Part shown: piece after piece, positions 33,922 through 42,775 of the stretch
Layout: every line of letters begins with the position of its first letter
Position numbering within the stretch: position 1 is the first letter of the stretch
Made by a program: the position numbers and the translations under genes
NCBI GenBank assembly: GCA_022820725.1
Contig: JAJEFA010000011.1
Location: 1 to 64,000, forward strand
DNA length: 64,000 nt
Direction: 5' to 3'
DNA from: Candidatus Binatia bacterium
Lineage (GTDB): Bacteria > Desulfobacterota > Binatia > Bin18
Notes under the pieces: generated by a model
The model's input: the letters and a program-made list of their open reading frames with translations, nothing else
Databases searched by the model: none
Told to the model about the DNA's origin: nothing

Positions 33922-34974
33922 ATGGCAACTGATAGCATGACCCAACCGCCGCCTGTCCGTCCCCAACCCCCAACCCCCAACCCCCAATCCCCCCTCATAG
34001 AGCTTCGTAATCTCAAGAAATACTTTCCGGTCCGTAGCGGCGTCTTCTCGCGTGTCTCGGCCTGGGTCAAGGCGGTGGATGAAGTATCGTTTATCATTCA
34101 GCCCCGAGAAACGTTTGGTCTGGTCGGCGAGTCGGGATGTGGCAAAACCACTGTCGGCCGGACGCTCCTGCGGCTCATCGAACCCACCGGTGGTGAGGTG
34201 TTTTTCCAGGGCCGGGACTTCTGTCAGTTCTCTGCTGCGCAGGTGCGTCAGGCCCGGCAACAGATGCAGATGATCTTCCAGGACCCGTATAGCTCGCTGA
34301 ATCCGCGTATGACGATTGGCGCGATTATCGGCGAGGCGCTCAAGGTGCACGGTCTGGCGCGGGGCGAGGCGTTGGACCGCCAGGTCGGCGTGCTGTTGGA
34401 GCGGGTTGGCCTGGCAGCAACGTATCGGTCTCGCTATCCGCACGAATTTTCAGGCGGACAGCGGCAGCGCATCGGCATTGCGCGCGCGTTGGCCCTGGAG
34501 CCGCAGTTTATCGTGTGTGACGAGCCGGTCTCGGCGCTGGACGTTTCCATTCAGGCCCAGATTCTGAACCTGCTCCAGGACCTGCAAAACGATCTGGGAC
34601 TCTCGTATTTATTTATTTCCCACGACCTGAACGTGGTCGAATATATCGCCGACCGGGTGGCCGTGATGTACCTCGGCAAGCTGGTCGAGGTCGCTCCGGT
34701 CGATGAACTCTTTCGCAACCCCCAGCACCCGTACACCCTGGCGCTCATGTCGGCCAATCCCGTCCCCGACCCGACGGTTCAAACCCAGCGGACCGTCCTG
34801 ACCGGCGATGTGCCTTCCCCTTTGAATCCCCCGTCAGGCTGCGCCTTTCACACCCGCTGTCCTCAGGCCATGGAGCGCTGCAAGACCACCCCACCGCCGC
34901 TCGTCCGCAGCGGGCAGGGGACGGCCGAGCATAGCGTCTGGTGTCATTTATACGGGGAGGGAACAGACGAGTAG
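33922..34974 (+). CDS. ABC importer ATPase (DppF/OppF type)
   Basis: 350 residues from the ATG at 33922. A Pro-rich head ([16 protein letters not shown]) is encoded by a C-rich repeat and probably not part of the fold. Then [15 protein letters not shown] (typical OppF), Walker [21 protein letters not shown], signature [19 protein letters not shown], Walker [14 protein letters not shown] and a C-terminal Cys cluster ([15 protein letters not shown]). It completes the importer operon started at 28688. Confidence 0.93.
   Translation: MATDSMTQPPPVRPQPPTPNPQSPLIELRNLKKYFPVRSGVFSRVSAWVKAVDEVSFIIQPRETFGLVGESGCGKTTVGRTLLRLIEPTGGEVFFQGRDFCQFSAAQVRQARQQMQMIFQDPYSSLNPRMTIGAIIGEALKVHGLARGEALDRQVGVLLERVGLAATYRSRYPHEFSGGQRQRIGIARALALEPQFIVCDEPVSALDVSIQAQILNLLQDLQNDLGLSYLFISHDLNVVEYIADRVAVMYLGKLVEVAPVDELFRNPQHPYTLALMSANPVPDPTVQTQRTVLTGDVPSPLNPPSGCAFHTRCPQAMERCKTTPPPLVRSGQGTAEHSVWCHLYGEGTDE
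33962..33990 (-). other. Potential G-quadruplex in the dppF-like coding start
   Basis: Plus strand CCCCAACCCCCAACCCCCAA continuing CCCCCAATCCCCC; the minus strand therefore carries five G-runs of 4-5 with 2-3 base spacers (TT or ATT). It encodes the Pro-Asn-Gln head of the ATPase, not the fold. Confidence 0.5.
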
Positions 34975-35006
34975 GGTTCCTTCCGGAGCGGAGGGGGCTG
35001 AGGCGG

Positions 35007-35627
35007 CTACTTGCCTTTTTTCTCCCCCTCCTCGTCGGTGTCTTTCTTGCGGCTGGAAATGACCTCATCAATCACGCCGTAATCCAGGGCCTGTTTGGAG
35101 GTCATGAACATATCCCGGTCCGTGTCCTTTTCAATTTTCTTGAGGGTCTGGCCGGTATGTTTGACAAGAAGGTTGTTGAGCTCTTCCCGTATGCGCAGCA
35201 CTTCCCTGGCATGGATGTCGATGTCGGTTGCCTGGCCCTGCACGCCGCCGAGCGGTTGGTGCAACATGATCCGGGAATGCGGCAGGGCAAACCGTTTCCC
35301 CGGTGCCCCGGCGGTCAGGAGCACCGCGCCCATACTGGCCGCCTGGCCGACACACATGGTCGACACGTCGGGGGTGACGTACTGCATGGTGTCGTAGATC
35401 GCCAGCCCGGCCGTTACCGAGCCGCCCGGCGAGTTCACATACAGGTGAATATCCTGCTCGGGATCTTCAGATTCGAGGAAGAGGAGTTGGGCCGCGATCA
35501 CATCGGCCACCGCGTCATTCACCTCGGAGCCAAGAAAAATAATCCGGTCTTTAAGCAAGCGGGAATAAATATCATAGGTCCGTTCACCCCGACCGGTCTG
35601 CTCGATCACATATGGTACATAGTTCAT
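35007..35627 (-). CDS. clpP: ATP-dependent Clp protease proteolytic subunit
   Basis: 206 residues from [16 protein letters not shown] (two upstream in-frame ATGs exist). Catalytic Ser in [11 protein letters not shown], His in [11 protein letters not shown], and Asp in the C-terminal third complete the ClpP triad; [20 protein letters not shown] and [19 protein letters not shown] are standard. The tail is Lys/Glu-rich ([13 protein letters not shown]). clpX is not adjacent. It converges on the importer operon with 32 bases between stops. Confidence 0.96.
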   Translation of the reverse strand: MNYVPYVIEQTGRGERTYDIYSRLLKDRIIFLGSEVNDAVADVIAAQLLFLESEDPEQDIHLYVNSPGGSVTAGLAIYDTMQYVTPDVSTMCVGQAASMGAVLLTAGAPGKRFALPHSRIMLHQPLGGVQGQATDIDIHAREVLRIREELNNLLVKHTGQTLKKIEKDTDRDMFMTSKQALDYGVIDEVISSRKKDTDEEGEKKGK

Positions 35628-35806
35628 GGGACGCATCCTAATCATTTACAGGTGTCAGAGCAACGTCCTTCTCGTCAGGGTGGTGTCCCAGTGTGCATGT
35701 CTCTTTTCGCCGGGTTCGTCCCGCCCCGCCCTCCCAGGAGGAGAGGTGCTGTGCCCGGCCCTCCTGATTCCCTGTCTCGGCATTTTCGCTGGGAAGCACA
35801 TTATCA

Positions 35807-35838
35807 GCACTTTAATGAAAAAGCACTTTAATGAAAAA
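35807..35838. repeat. Tandem 16-bp repeat upstream of the AbiE pair
   Basis: GCACTTTAATGAAAAA occurs twice, head to tail, at 35807-35822 and 35823-35838, about 20 bases before the predicted -35 of the AbiE-like operon. It is a candidate binding site for the AbiEi-like regulator. The rest of 35646-35860 shows no gene. Confidence 0.5.
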
Positions 35839-35858
35839 GACGATTTGAGCGAAACCCG

Positions 35859-35885
35859 TTGATATTTTTCACTATAATCTATACT
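35859..35885 (+). promoter_or_regulatory. Promoter of the AbiE-like operon
   Basis: TTGATA (35859-35864) and TATACT (35880-35885, 15-base spacer), with an overlapping perfect TATAAT at 35873-35878. Either -10 would start transcription within about 12 bases of the start codon, and no Shine-Dalgarno sequence is present, so the mRNA may be nearly leaderless. Confidence 0.45.
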
Positions 35886-35896
35886 TTCATTGTGTG

Positions 35897-37000
35897 ATGA
35901 AAGCTGGTCAAATAGTGAAAAAAATAGATATTATGGCCGTTGACGCTGTCCGTGACCTGCTCGGCTGTGTGCCGAACATAGAGATCAGCGAGGTTCGCCA
36001 AGAGCAGATTCTGGCGCCCGGCTATTGTATTAATGGGTGGATTGCCTTTAGCCATGGCGATATTAATTATGCGCTCATCATAGAGATCAAAGCAAATGGG
36101 TCACCGCGCTTTGCCCGATCTGCCGTCTATCAACTCGAAAGCTATATGGCGCATGCGCTTCAGTCCAATCGCGATGATGTCACTCCGCATTTAATCCCGA
36201 TGGTGGTTAGCTCCTACCTGTCTTCGGAGTCGCGGTCGATCTGCACTGATCACAATGTCGCTTACCTCGATCTTGTCGGTAACGCACACCTCGCTTTCGA
36301 CAATGTCTATATCGATCGATCCGTCGCAGAGAGACCAAGGTCCGAAACGCGTGCTCTGCGGTCAATATTCACCCCGAAGGCGGCCGCAATCTTGCGGGTT
36401 CTCCTGCGAGACCCAGACCGAGCATGGCGCGTCACCGCCCTAGCCCAAGAAGCCAATGCGAGCCTCGGCCATGTGAGCAACGTTCGCAAAGCCCTGCTCG
36501 AACGGGAATGGATAGAAAAACAGGATGATGGTGTCGTCCTTATCCAGCCGAATGCGCTATTGAAGACATGGCGCGAGAACTACCGCCAGCCGACTGGTCA
36601 ACGCATCAGCGGATATACACATCTCCATGGGGAACAACTCGGCGAGCGGTTGTCGGGAAAACTAAATCCGCACCCACCCCGTCCACGCGCAATTTACTCG
36701 TCAAATTCGGCCGCCCAATGGCTCGCGCCCTTTGCCCGGGGCGGCACTCATAACTTCTATGCCGACGAACCCGGTGCTCGCATGCTAAAAGAGACGTTGA
36801 AGCTGACCCATGTCGCAAAGGGAGCGAATGTCATCCTGCGTATCCCTAATGATGAGAGTCTGTTCGAAGACGCTGTTCAGCCGGCGCCGGATATTTTCTG
36901 CACCAGCCCGATCATTACCTACCTCGATCTGTGGAACGGTAACGATCGAGACCGTGAGGCCGCTGACCATATGGCCACGAAGTGCTTTCCATGGTTATGA
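35897..37000 (+). CDS. AbiEi-like antitoxin/regulator (type IV TA)
   Basis: 367 residues from the ATG at 35897 (a GTG one codon earlier is possible). N-terminal half: a nuclease-like restriction-fold segment (INYALIIEIKANGSPRFARS) and YLDLVGNAHLAF; then a winged helix (RVTALAQEANASLGHVSNVR, KALLEREWIEKQ), the typical AbiEi DNA-binding part. AbiEi binds its promoter and prevents AbiEii activity without direct toxin contact. It overlaps the next gene by ATGA. Confidence 0.75.
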   Translation: MKAGQIVKKIDIMAVDAVRDLLGCVPNIEISEVRQEQILAPGYCINGWIAFSHGDINYALIIEIKANGSPRFARSAVYQLESYMAHALQSNRDDVTPHLIPMVVSSYLSSESRSICTDHNVAYLDLVGNAHLAFDNVYIDRSVAERPRSETRALRSIFTPKAAAILRVLLRDPDRAWRVTALAQEANASLGHVSNVRKALLEREWIEKQDDGVVLIQPNALLKTWRENYRQPTGQRISGYTHLHGEQLGERLSGKLNPHPPRPRAIYSSNSAAQWLAPFARGGTHNFYADEPGARMLKETLKLTHVAKGANVILRIPNDESLFEDAVQPAPDIFCTSPIITYLDLWNGNDRDREAADHMATKCFPWL

Positions 37001-37848
37001 GAGAACCTCAATTCGCCGCCGACTATGATGACCGGACGACAGCGGCGGTCAAATCCGTACTGATCGAGATCGGCCAGATCCTCGGCAGCTTTGAAGGCAA
37101 GTTTGCGATCATCGGTGGTGATGTTCCCTGGCTGTTGCTGAGCGAAGCGGACATGCCCCATATCGGTACTGGAGACGTGGACCTTGGTCTCGACCCCTCC
37201 GCCCTGGGCGACGGTGAATATGTTCGACTTGTCGAAGCCCTCCAAGAACATGGCTATAATCAACGGGAGAATCTTCGGCGCTTTCAGCTTGTGCGCACTG
37301 TACCCGCCTCAGACGACGGGTCCGACATCGATGTCGTCGTCGACTTCCTAATGCCACGCGATGCTGAGATCACAAAAAATACGCCGCCGCTTATCAGCCA
37401 ATTTGCCGTCCAGCGTGCCGACGGAGCCGACTTAGCGCTCAGGTTCTACCAGATGGTCGCCGTCGAAGGTGATATGCCCGATGGCGGCAGTAATCTCGTT
37501 CACATCGCTGTGGCGTCGATTCCTGCTCTGTTGGCCATGAAAGGTTATGCCATCACCAATCGCCTGAAACCCAAGGACGCCTATGACATCTACTATTGCG
37601 TCCGAAATTTTCCGGATGGCGTCGATGCTCTCGTTGAGGTGACACTGCCGCTTCTTGACGTCCAAACAGCCCGGCAAGGCTACCACCTGATCTCAGACAA
37701 ATTCCGCAACGTTCATGATTTCGGGCCGACCAGTGTCAGAAGATTCGTGGAAGGTTCCGACGTGCTTGGTGATCGCACGGCGGATCAATGGCAGCAGGAC
37801 GCCTTTGGACAGGTTGACGCTTGGCTCAGAGGGCTTGGCTTGAGGTAA
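36997..37848 (+). CDS. AbiEii-like nucleotidyltransferase toxin
   Basis: 283 residues from the ATG in the ATGA overlap (GTG at 36982 and ATG at 36991 also in frame). Nucleotidyltransferase features: FAIIGGDVPWLLLSEADMPH followed by GTGDVDLGLD (GG...DxD) and a third acidic residue in GSDIDVVVDFL; the C-terminal KPKDAYDIYYCVRNFPDGVD is the usual AbiEii KxKDxxDIY motif. AbiEii enzymes add nucleotides to tRNA or inactivate it during phage attack. Composition differs from the housekeeping neighbours. Confidence 0.8.
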   Translation: MREPQFAADYDDRTTAAVKSVLIEIGQILGSFEGKFAIIGGDVPWLLLSEADMPHIGTGDVDLGLDPSALGDGEYVRLVEALQEHGYNQRENLRRFQLVRTVPASDDGSDIDVVVDFLMPRDAEITKNTPPLISQFAVQRADGADLALRFYQMVAVEGDMPDGGSNLVHIAVASIPALLAMKGYAITNRLKPKDAYDIYYCVRNFPDGVDALVEVTLPLLDVQTARQGYHLISDKFRNVHDFGPTSVRRFVEGSDVLGDRTADQWQQDAFGQVDAWLRGLGLR

Positions 37849-37982
37849 TCATGAGTAGGATGTCGGATAGCAAGATCCGCAGTATGGACATGCCGACTTG
37901 TTCCCCCGTCCAATCTCTGAAAACCAGTACCTTTGCTTTTCCGTACATGTCATCGATATCAGGTAATCCTTCTTATTCTCCA

Positions 37983-38912
37983 TTACTGCCATTCTCCCAT
38001 TCTCACATAACGAATTGCTGCAAGGGCGGCTGTGGCGCCATCTCCGGCCGCGGACACGAGTTGCCGTGAGGAATCGCTGCGGACATCACCCGCGGCCAGG
38101 ACGCCGGGCGTTGCCGTCCGCATCCACAGATCGGTCATAATCTGCCCCTGCGCATTGAGCGGAACCAGGTCTCCCAGAAATTGCGTATTGGCCGTCAGAC
38201 CAATGTAAAGAAAGACGCCAGCGACATCCAATGTGGATGGTACCCCCTGGGTGACGTCTTCAAGCTGTATCCGTTCGACACCGGTGTCGCCTTCGATCGC
38301 CCGCACCACGCTGTTCCAGCAAAAGGAGAGCTTATCGTTTGCCTGTGCCCGTTCCTGCAAAAGCCGACAGGCGCGCAGCGCAGCGCGCCGATGAATGACC
38401 GTGACGTGCGAGGCGTACTGGGTGAGATGGAGTCCTTCATCAAGCGCGGCATCTCCTCCGCCCACCACAGCCACCGGCTGGTCCATAAAAAACGCGCCGT
38501 CACAGGCGGCACAGTGTGAGACACCTTTACCGACAAACTCTTCTTCACCCGGAATGCCGAGTGTTGAAAAACTCGACCCGGTAGCGACGATCAGCGCTCT
38601 GGTGTGCACGGTCCCGCCGTCCGTTTGCAGCACGAGTACTTCGCCGTCCCGCCGGACGGCGCTGACCTCTGTCAGTTGCATCTCAAGCCCGAGGCTGGTG
38701 GCCTGCTGTTGCAGCAACGGCCCCAGGGTATAGCCGGCGACGCCATCCGGAAATCCCGGATAGTTCTCGATATGCTCACAGTTGAGCACCTGTCCGCCGG
38801 CAGAAAAACGTTCGAGCAGAAGAGCCCGGCAGCGGTCACGCGCCGCATACAGGCCGGCCGTGAATCCGGCCGCGCCGCCGCCAATGATAATGATGTCGTA
38901 GGGCTGTGGCAT
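37983..38912 (-). CDS. trxB: Thioredoxin reductase-like FAD/NAD(P) oxidoreductase
   Basis: 309 residues. FAD motif DIIIIGGGAAGFTAGLYAAR, NADPH motif VAVVGGGDAALDEGLHLTQY, and the redox pair in SHCAACDGAFF (CxxC) identify TrxB. The C terminus TPGVLAAGDVRSDSSRQLVS is the usual FAD-contact strand. It transfers electrons from NADPH to thioredoxin or a similar partner. A broken PIN gene ends against its upstream region. Confidence 0.88.
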   Translation of the reverse strand: MPQPYDIIIIGGGAAGFTAGLYAARDRCRALLLERFSAGGQVLNCEHIENYPGFPDGVAGYTLGPLLQQQATSLGLEMQLTEVSAVRRDGEVLVLQTDGGTVHTRALIVATGSSFSTLGIPGEEEFVGKGVSHCAACDGAFFMDQPVAVVGGGDAALDEGLHLTQYASHVTVIHRRAALRACRLLQERAQANDKLSFCWNSVVRAIEGDTGVERIQLEDVTQGVPSTLDVAGVFLYIGLTANTQFLGDLVPLNAQGQIMTDLWMRTATPGVLAAGDVRSDSSRQLVSAAGDGATAALAAIRYVRMGEWQ

Positions 38913-38949
38913 AAGTGTATCCTCGATATGAAAACGTTTCTTTTACAAA

Positions 38950-39132
38950 GCCACCACGCGCTGATGCCGGGCGTGTACACACATTCCAGAATTCAGCCAG
39001 TATCTGAGGAGTATAGTAGATCGGTTCCCGGCTGGTCCGCAGGGTCCGAATGGCAGCTAACGATACCTGACGCAAGGGGTCGTTTTTGTGGGCCACTCGT
39101 AATAAAACGTTCGTGTCGAGAAGTGAGGACAT
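38950..39132 (-). pseudogene. Truncated PIN-domain (VapC-like) toxin
   Basis: It begins normally, MSSLLDTNVLLRVAHKNDPL, and runs through PQILAEFWNVCTRPASARGG (first Asp and the Glu of the PIN site), but the later two acidic motifs are gone: the frame continues into non-homologous sequence before trxB. Roughly the first 55 of about 135 residues remain. Its ATG follows the antitoxin TAG directly, so the original operon layout is kept. Presumed inactive. Confidence 0.65.
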
Positions 39133-39384
39133 CTAGTCGTGGTCGCCATAGATGTCGGCACGGGAGAAGTGAGCGGGTAAGGGCGGAACATCTTCTGTCC
39201 CATCTGCAAATTTTTCCAGGACCACCTCAAACTCTTCCTCCGAAAGTTTTGCCAACAGACCTTCCTGAGCGGATATCCCAAGGAGGAATGTCAGGTAGGT
39301 ATCGACTGAAAGTCCCTGTGCCTTGGCTCGGTCTGCAAGGAGTTTTGCCGTCTCGGGTCTGACTTGCTCAAAAACTGGGCTCAT
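39133..39384 (-). CDS. Antitoxin of the broken PIN pair
   Basis: 83 residues from MSPVFEQVRPETAKLLADRA; helical, ending PPLPAHFSRADIYGDHD. Small proteins of this kind accompany PIN toxins, with a short N-terminal DNA-binding part and a disordered toxin-binding tail. The next gene starts right at its stop. With the toxin truncated it is now an orphan. Confidence 0.65.
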   Translation of the reverse strand: MSPVFEQVRPETAKLLADRAKAQGLSVDTYLTFLLGISAQEGLLAKLSEEEFEVVLEKFADGTEDVPPLPAHFSRADIYGDHD

Positions 39385-39535
39385 CTCCATACCCTCTTCA
39401 AAGAGTAGGCATACGATTATTTATACCAGCATAACACCGCGGGATGTCAGACAATAGAGTCTCAGTGCCCGTATCTACAAAATTACACAGGCTCCGGGAT
39501 TGTCCGTCTCTCACAAATTTGCCATATGGAGGGGT

Positions 39536-39919
39536 ATGTCTGGTGTACTGTTCTGGGACCGTTTTCGGCGCGCGATGGCGCACGCGTTTGCTGCTGGCCA
39601 GGCAGACACACCACTCTCCACACAGGACCTTCAGTTGCTGCAAAAGGTGGCCGGCGCCATTGTGAGCCGGAGACTTGAGACGCCGGCGGTTCTCTTGCTC
39701 GAATCCAGCGAACCGCTCAATTTTCTGAGTAGCCAAGTCGTTCACGGGCTGCGGCCTTTTCTTGATCTGGTGTGTGCACCGGCGGAAACGGAACGCCTGG
39801 CTGGCATACTGGAGCGGAGAGATGCCGTATCCCGGCTCGTCAGGCTCATTCATGAGCGGTCGACCTCTCCACGTTCAGCTGGGAAATCCGCCCCCCTGAA
39901 AACCGGGGTGTCATCCTGA
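39536..39919 (+). CDS. Hypothetical protein, first gene of the DUF6754 module
   Basis: 127 residues from the ATG at 39536 (GGAGGGGT directly upstream; an ATG at 39500 lacks this). Helical and soluble: DTPLSTQDLQLLQKVAGAIV, LLLESSEPLNFLSSQVVHGL, RPFLDLV. I recognise no named domain. It ends 32 bases before the DUF6754 gene and is probably in its operon. The hydrophobic LSSQVVHGLRPFLDLV helix could contact the membrane proteins downstream. Confidence 0.6.
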   Translation: MSGVLFWDRFRRAMAHAFAAGQADTPLSTQDLQLLQKVAGAIVSRRLETPAVLLLESSEPLNFLSSQVVHGLRPFLDLVCAPAETERLAGILERRDAVSRLVRLIHERSTSPRSAGKSAPLKTGVSS

Positions 39920-39951
39920 CAACGCAGAACATCCCGGCCGGCAGGGGTATC

Positions 39952-41244
39952 TTGTTCGACACCCCTGACCCGTCCACTGGACCCCGGTACCGAAGCAAGC
40001 GCCCCGGCTCGCTCCTGCTCCCTGGACTAGTGCTTGCCCTTTTGTTGGAGGCGGGGTCGCTGGCCGCCGCTCCCCTTCTGACCGGCGAAGCCTTTGATAT
40101 GCCGGGAGATGGCGGTGGCAGCATCGGCCTGCGCTGGCAGGGGGACTTTGAAGAGACGGGGGAGGACCATTACCAGATTGTACTCAGCGACCGGGAGCAG
40201 GGTGTATTTCAGTTGGTCGCAACGATTCCGGCCGATACTCACTACGAAAAGGACCGCACGGCTCCGTGGTGGGTAATCGGCACTCCGCAACCGCGGACGC
40301 ATTTCTTTCAGGTCAGTACTGTCGCCGATAGCCCGCTGCTGGATGGGACGCGCTATTTTGTGAAAATTCGTGCGCGCGTTGGGGATGAGCAATTCGAGAG
40401 TGCGGTGTTCTCCGCCATTCCTCAGCCGAACTGGTTTCAGTGGGCCAAGCTCAACAATTTTCTCTTCATGCTCGCGTTCAGCGCGGGCGTACTGCTCTCG
40501 ATTCGCTCGGCCCGGACGCAGCCCGCGCTCTTTCTTCGCCGTATTCCTGGCATTGATGCGGTTGAAGAGGCGATTGGTCGGGCAGCGGAAACGGGCCGTC
40601 CGATTCTCTACCTGACCGGCAGTGGCGAGTTAACCGGCCGCGGCGACGCATCCAATATGTCGACGATTGCGGCCACCGTTCTGCTGGGCGAGGTGGCGAA
40701 GCGGTCGGCCGCGTCCGGGACCGCCATTACAGTCCCGCACCGCTCGCCCATTGTCATGGCTATTGCCCAGGACATGGTTAAAGCCGCCTATCGGGCGGCT
40801 GGTCGGCCGGACGCCTATTCGGACGAGAGCAATTTCTTTATTGCCGCCGACCAGTTTGCGTATACCGCGGCGGTTGACGGCATCATGCTGCGCGAGCGGC
40901 CCGCAGCAAATTTTTTCATTGGCTATTACTACGCGGAATCGCTGCTGTTGGCCGAGACCGGCGCCGCAACCGGCGCGATGCAGATTGCCGGGACGGATGC
41001 CGAGCACCAGTTGCCGTTTTTTGTGGCGACGTGTGATTACACCCTGATCGGCGAGGAACTGTACGCCGCCAGCGCGTATCTTTCGCGCGACCCCGCGCTG
41101 GTCGGCACGCTCCGTGGCCAGGATTTGGGGAAAGGCTTTTTACTCCTCGGTCTGGTGGCAGGAACAGGACTGCTCACCCTGGGTGAGGTGACCGGCATGA
41201 CCATCTGGGAGACGGCCGTGCAGATATTTCACGATTTTCGCTGA
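39952..41244 (+). CDS. DUF6754 membrane protein with fibronectin-III-like domain
   Basis: 430 residues from a TTG at 39952 (AGGGG upstream; no ATG fits). A signal peptide or first helix (SLLLPGLVLALLLEAGSLAA), then an exported fibronectin-III-like domain at about 45-155 (GGSIGLRWQGDFEETGEDHY, TRYFVKIRARVGDEQF). A transmembrane helix follows (NNFLFMLAFSAGVLLSIRS), then the cytoplasmic DUF6754 part (GRPILYLTGSGELTGRGDAS, MSTIAATVLLGEVAKR) and a final helix near 395. DUF6754 has no known function. Central gene of a five-gene module. Confidence 0.7.
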   Translation: MFDTPDPSTGPRYRSKRPGSLLLPGLVLALLLEAGSLAAAPLLTGEAFDMPGDGGGSIGLRWQGDFEETGEDHYQIVLSDREQGVFQLVATIPADTHYEKDRTAPWWVIGTPQPRTHFFQVSTVADSPLLDGTRYFVKIRARVGDEQFESAVFSAIPQPNWFQWAKLNNFLFMLAFSAGVLLSIRSARTQPALFLRRIPGIDAVEEAIGRAAETGRPILYLTGSGELTGRGDASNMSTIAATVLLGEVAKRSAASGTAITVPHRSPIVMAIAQDMVKAAYRAAGRPDAYSDESNFFIAADQFAYTAAVDGIMLRERPAANFFIGYYYAESLLLAETGAATGAMQIAGTDAEHQLPFFVATCDYTLIGEELYAASAYLSRDPALVGTLRGQDLGKGFLLLGLVAGTGLLTLGEVTGMTIWETAVQIFHDFR

Positions 41245-41261
41245 GCGCATACGGGAGGAAT

Positions 41262-41903
41262 ATGCGTTTCTGGCAACAAACCCTGCCGCTCTTGATGACG
41301 TTTGTGTTCGGGCTGGCGTTGGTCCTGCAATACTATGTGCCTCACCCGGCCTCAGAGAATTTTTTGCAGGAGATTTCGCTCTGGAGTCAAATTATTGCCG
41401 GGTTCGCTATCGTGCTTGGCGTTGGCAGTTTGCTGTCAACCCACTACCAGAAGATCGCGCGCCAGGAAGCGGGCTGGGGCTATAGTGCGGTGCTATTTGT
41501 TTCGATGCTGACCGTGTTCGGGGCCGGGCTATGGGCTGAGGGAAAGGCCGAGGGGACGTTTTTCGGTTGGCTGTACGACTATGTCCTGGTGGCGCTTCAG
41601 GGAACGATGTTCTCGCTGCTGGCTTTTTTTGTTGCATCCGCGGCCTACCGGGCCTTTCGGGCGCGCACGCTTGAGGCGACGATTCTGCTCAGCGCGGCAG
41701 TCCTGGTGATGGCGGGCCGGGTGCCCCTGGGTGAGTCGCTGCTGCCTGGAGTCGGTGCGCTTGCCGACTGGATTATGACTGTGCCGAACACGGCAGCGCA
41801 GCGCGGGATTCTGATTGGCGTCAGTCTGGGCGCCATTGCCACCTCGATCAAAATTATTTTTGGGATTGAGCGCGCCTATCTGGGCGGAGGTGACGGTGCG
41901 TAA
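41262..41903 (+). CDS. Multi-pass membrane protein of the DUF6754 module
   Basis: 213 residues with about six transmembrane helices (TLPLLMTFVFGLALVLQYYV, LWSQIIAGFAIVLGVGSLL, VLFVSMLTVFGAGLWAEG, LVALQGTMFSLLAFFVASAA, ATILLSAAVLVMAGRVPLG, GILIGVSLGAIATSIKII). No catalytic motif. GGGAGGAAT precedes the ATG. Its end overlaps the next gene's GTG start by 8 bases, so these two proteins are likely made together. Confidence 0.65.
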   Translation: MRFWQQTLPLLMTFVFGLALVLQYYVPHPASENFLQEISLWSQIIAGFAIVLGVGSLLSTHYQKIARQEAGWGYSAVLFVSMLTVFGAGLWAEGKAEGTFFGWLYDYVLVALQGTMFSLLAFFVASAAYRAFRARTLEATILLSAAVLVMAGRVPLGESLLPGVGALADWIMTVPNTAAQRGILIGVSLGAIATSIKIIFGIERAYLGGGDGA

Positions 41904-42720
41904 GTTTGCCGCTCGTCTGTTGCAATTGGACCGGCGTTTCATCTTTGTGCTGATGAGCGTGGTGACGGTGCTGCCTCTGCTCTACCCGCTGGGCTTGCCC
42001 GTTCGCATTTCGCCGGAAACGCGGCAGCTCTACGATACGCTGGAGCGCCTGCCCGAGCGCTCGGTGGTGCTCTTGTCGCTGGACTACGACCCCGCCTCAA
42101 AGCCCGAACTCTCCCCCATGACCGTTTCTCTCCTCCACCACGCCTTTGCCAGAAACCTACGGGTTGTGGCCCTGACCCTGTGGCCGGCGGGCACGAGTAT
42201 GGCGGAGTCCGCAGTCACGCACGGTGCCGAGGAGGCCGGAAAGACAGACGGGACGGACTACGTCTTCCTCGGTTACGGACCTGGAGAAGCCAATGCCATT
42301 ATCAGTCTGGGGCAGAGCCTGACCACCGCCTTTCCGACCGACTACGCGGGCCGAAAAACCGAGACGCTGCCCGTGCTCGCAGGGGTGCGCAGCTTACGCG
42401 ATATTGACTACGCCCTCAGTCTCAGCGCCGGCTTTCCCGGCCTCGACACCTGGTATGTCTACGGCAAGGAAAAATATGGTTTTGAACTGGGCGGTGGCTG
42501 TACCGCGGTCAGCGCGCCCAAGTTTTATCCCTTACTGCAAACCGGCCAAATCAACGGTCTGCTCGGCGGACTCCGTGGTGCGGCCGAATATGAGACCCTC
42601 CTCAATCAGACCGGCAAAGCGACCGCGGGCATGGATGCGCAGTCAGCCACCCATTTTCTGATTATCGGTCTGATCATTGTCTGCAACCTCTGCTACCTGC
42701 TGAGCGGGAGAAAAGAGTAA
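41896..42720 (+). CDS. Membrane-anchored extracytoplasmic protein of the DUF6754 module
   Basis: 274 residues from a GTG at 41896, preceded by GGAGG. One N-terminal helix (FIFVLMSVVTVLPLLYPLGL) and one C-terminal helix (THFLIIGLIIVCNLCYLLSG) bracket a globular region (RSVVLLSLDYDPASKPELSP, DYVFLGYGPGEANAIISLGQ, GFELGGGCTAVSAPKFYPLL) that looks like an alternating alpha/beta fold on the periplasmic side. I recognise no family. Its TAA stop is contributed by hairpin repeat copy E. Confidence 0.65.
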   Translation: MRKFAARLLQLDRRFIFVLMSVVTVLPLLYPLGLPVRISPETRQLYDTLERLPERSVVLLSLDYDPASKPELSPMTVSLLHHAFARNLRVVALTLWPAGTSMAESAVTHGAEEAGKTDGTDYVFLGYGPGEANAIISLGQSLTTAFPTDYAGRKTETLPVLAGVRSLRDIDYALSLSAGFPGLDTWYVYGKEKYGFELGGGCTAVSAPKFYPLLQTGQINGLLGGLRGAAEYETLLNQTGKATAGMDAQSATHFLIIGLIIVCNLCYLLSGRKE

Positions 42721-42766
42721 ACGTGTTCTCCACGAGACGTGCAGACGCCGGACACGTTGACTCTTT
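42712..42766. repeat. Stop-codon hairpin repeat, copy E
   Basis: Arms AAAGAGTAAACGTGTTC and GGACACGTTGACTCTTT; loop CTCCACGAGACGTGCAGACG, a diverged version of the family loop. It provides the stop of the upstream gene (42718-42720) and lies between the fourth and fifth genes of the DUF6754 module. Confidence 0.8.
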
Positions 42767-42775
42767 GGGGCGCGT

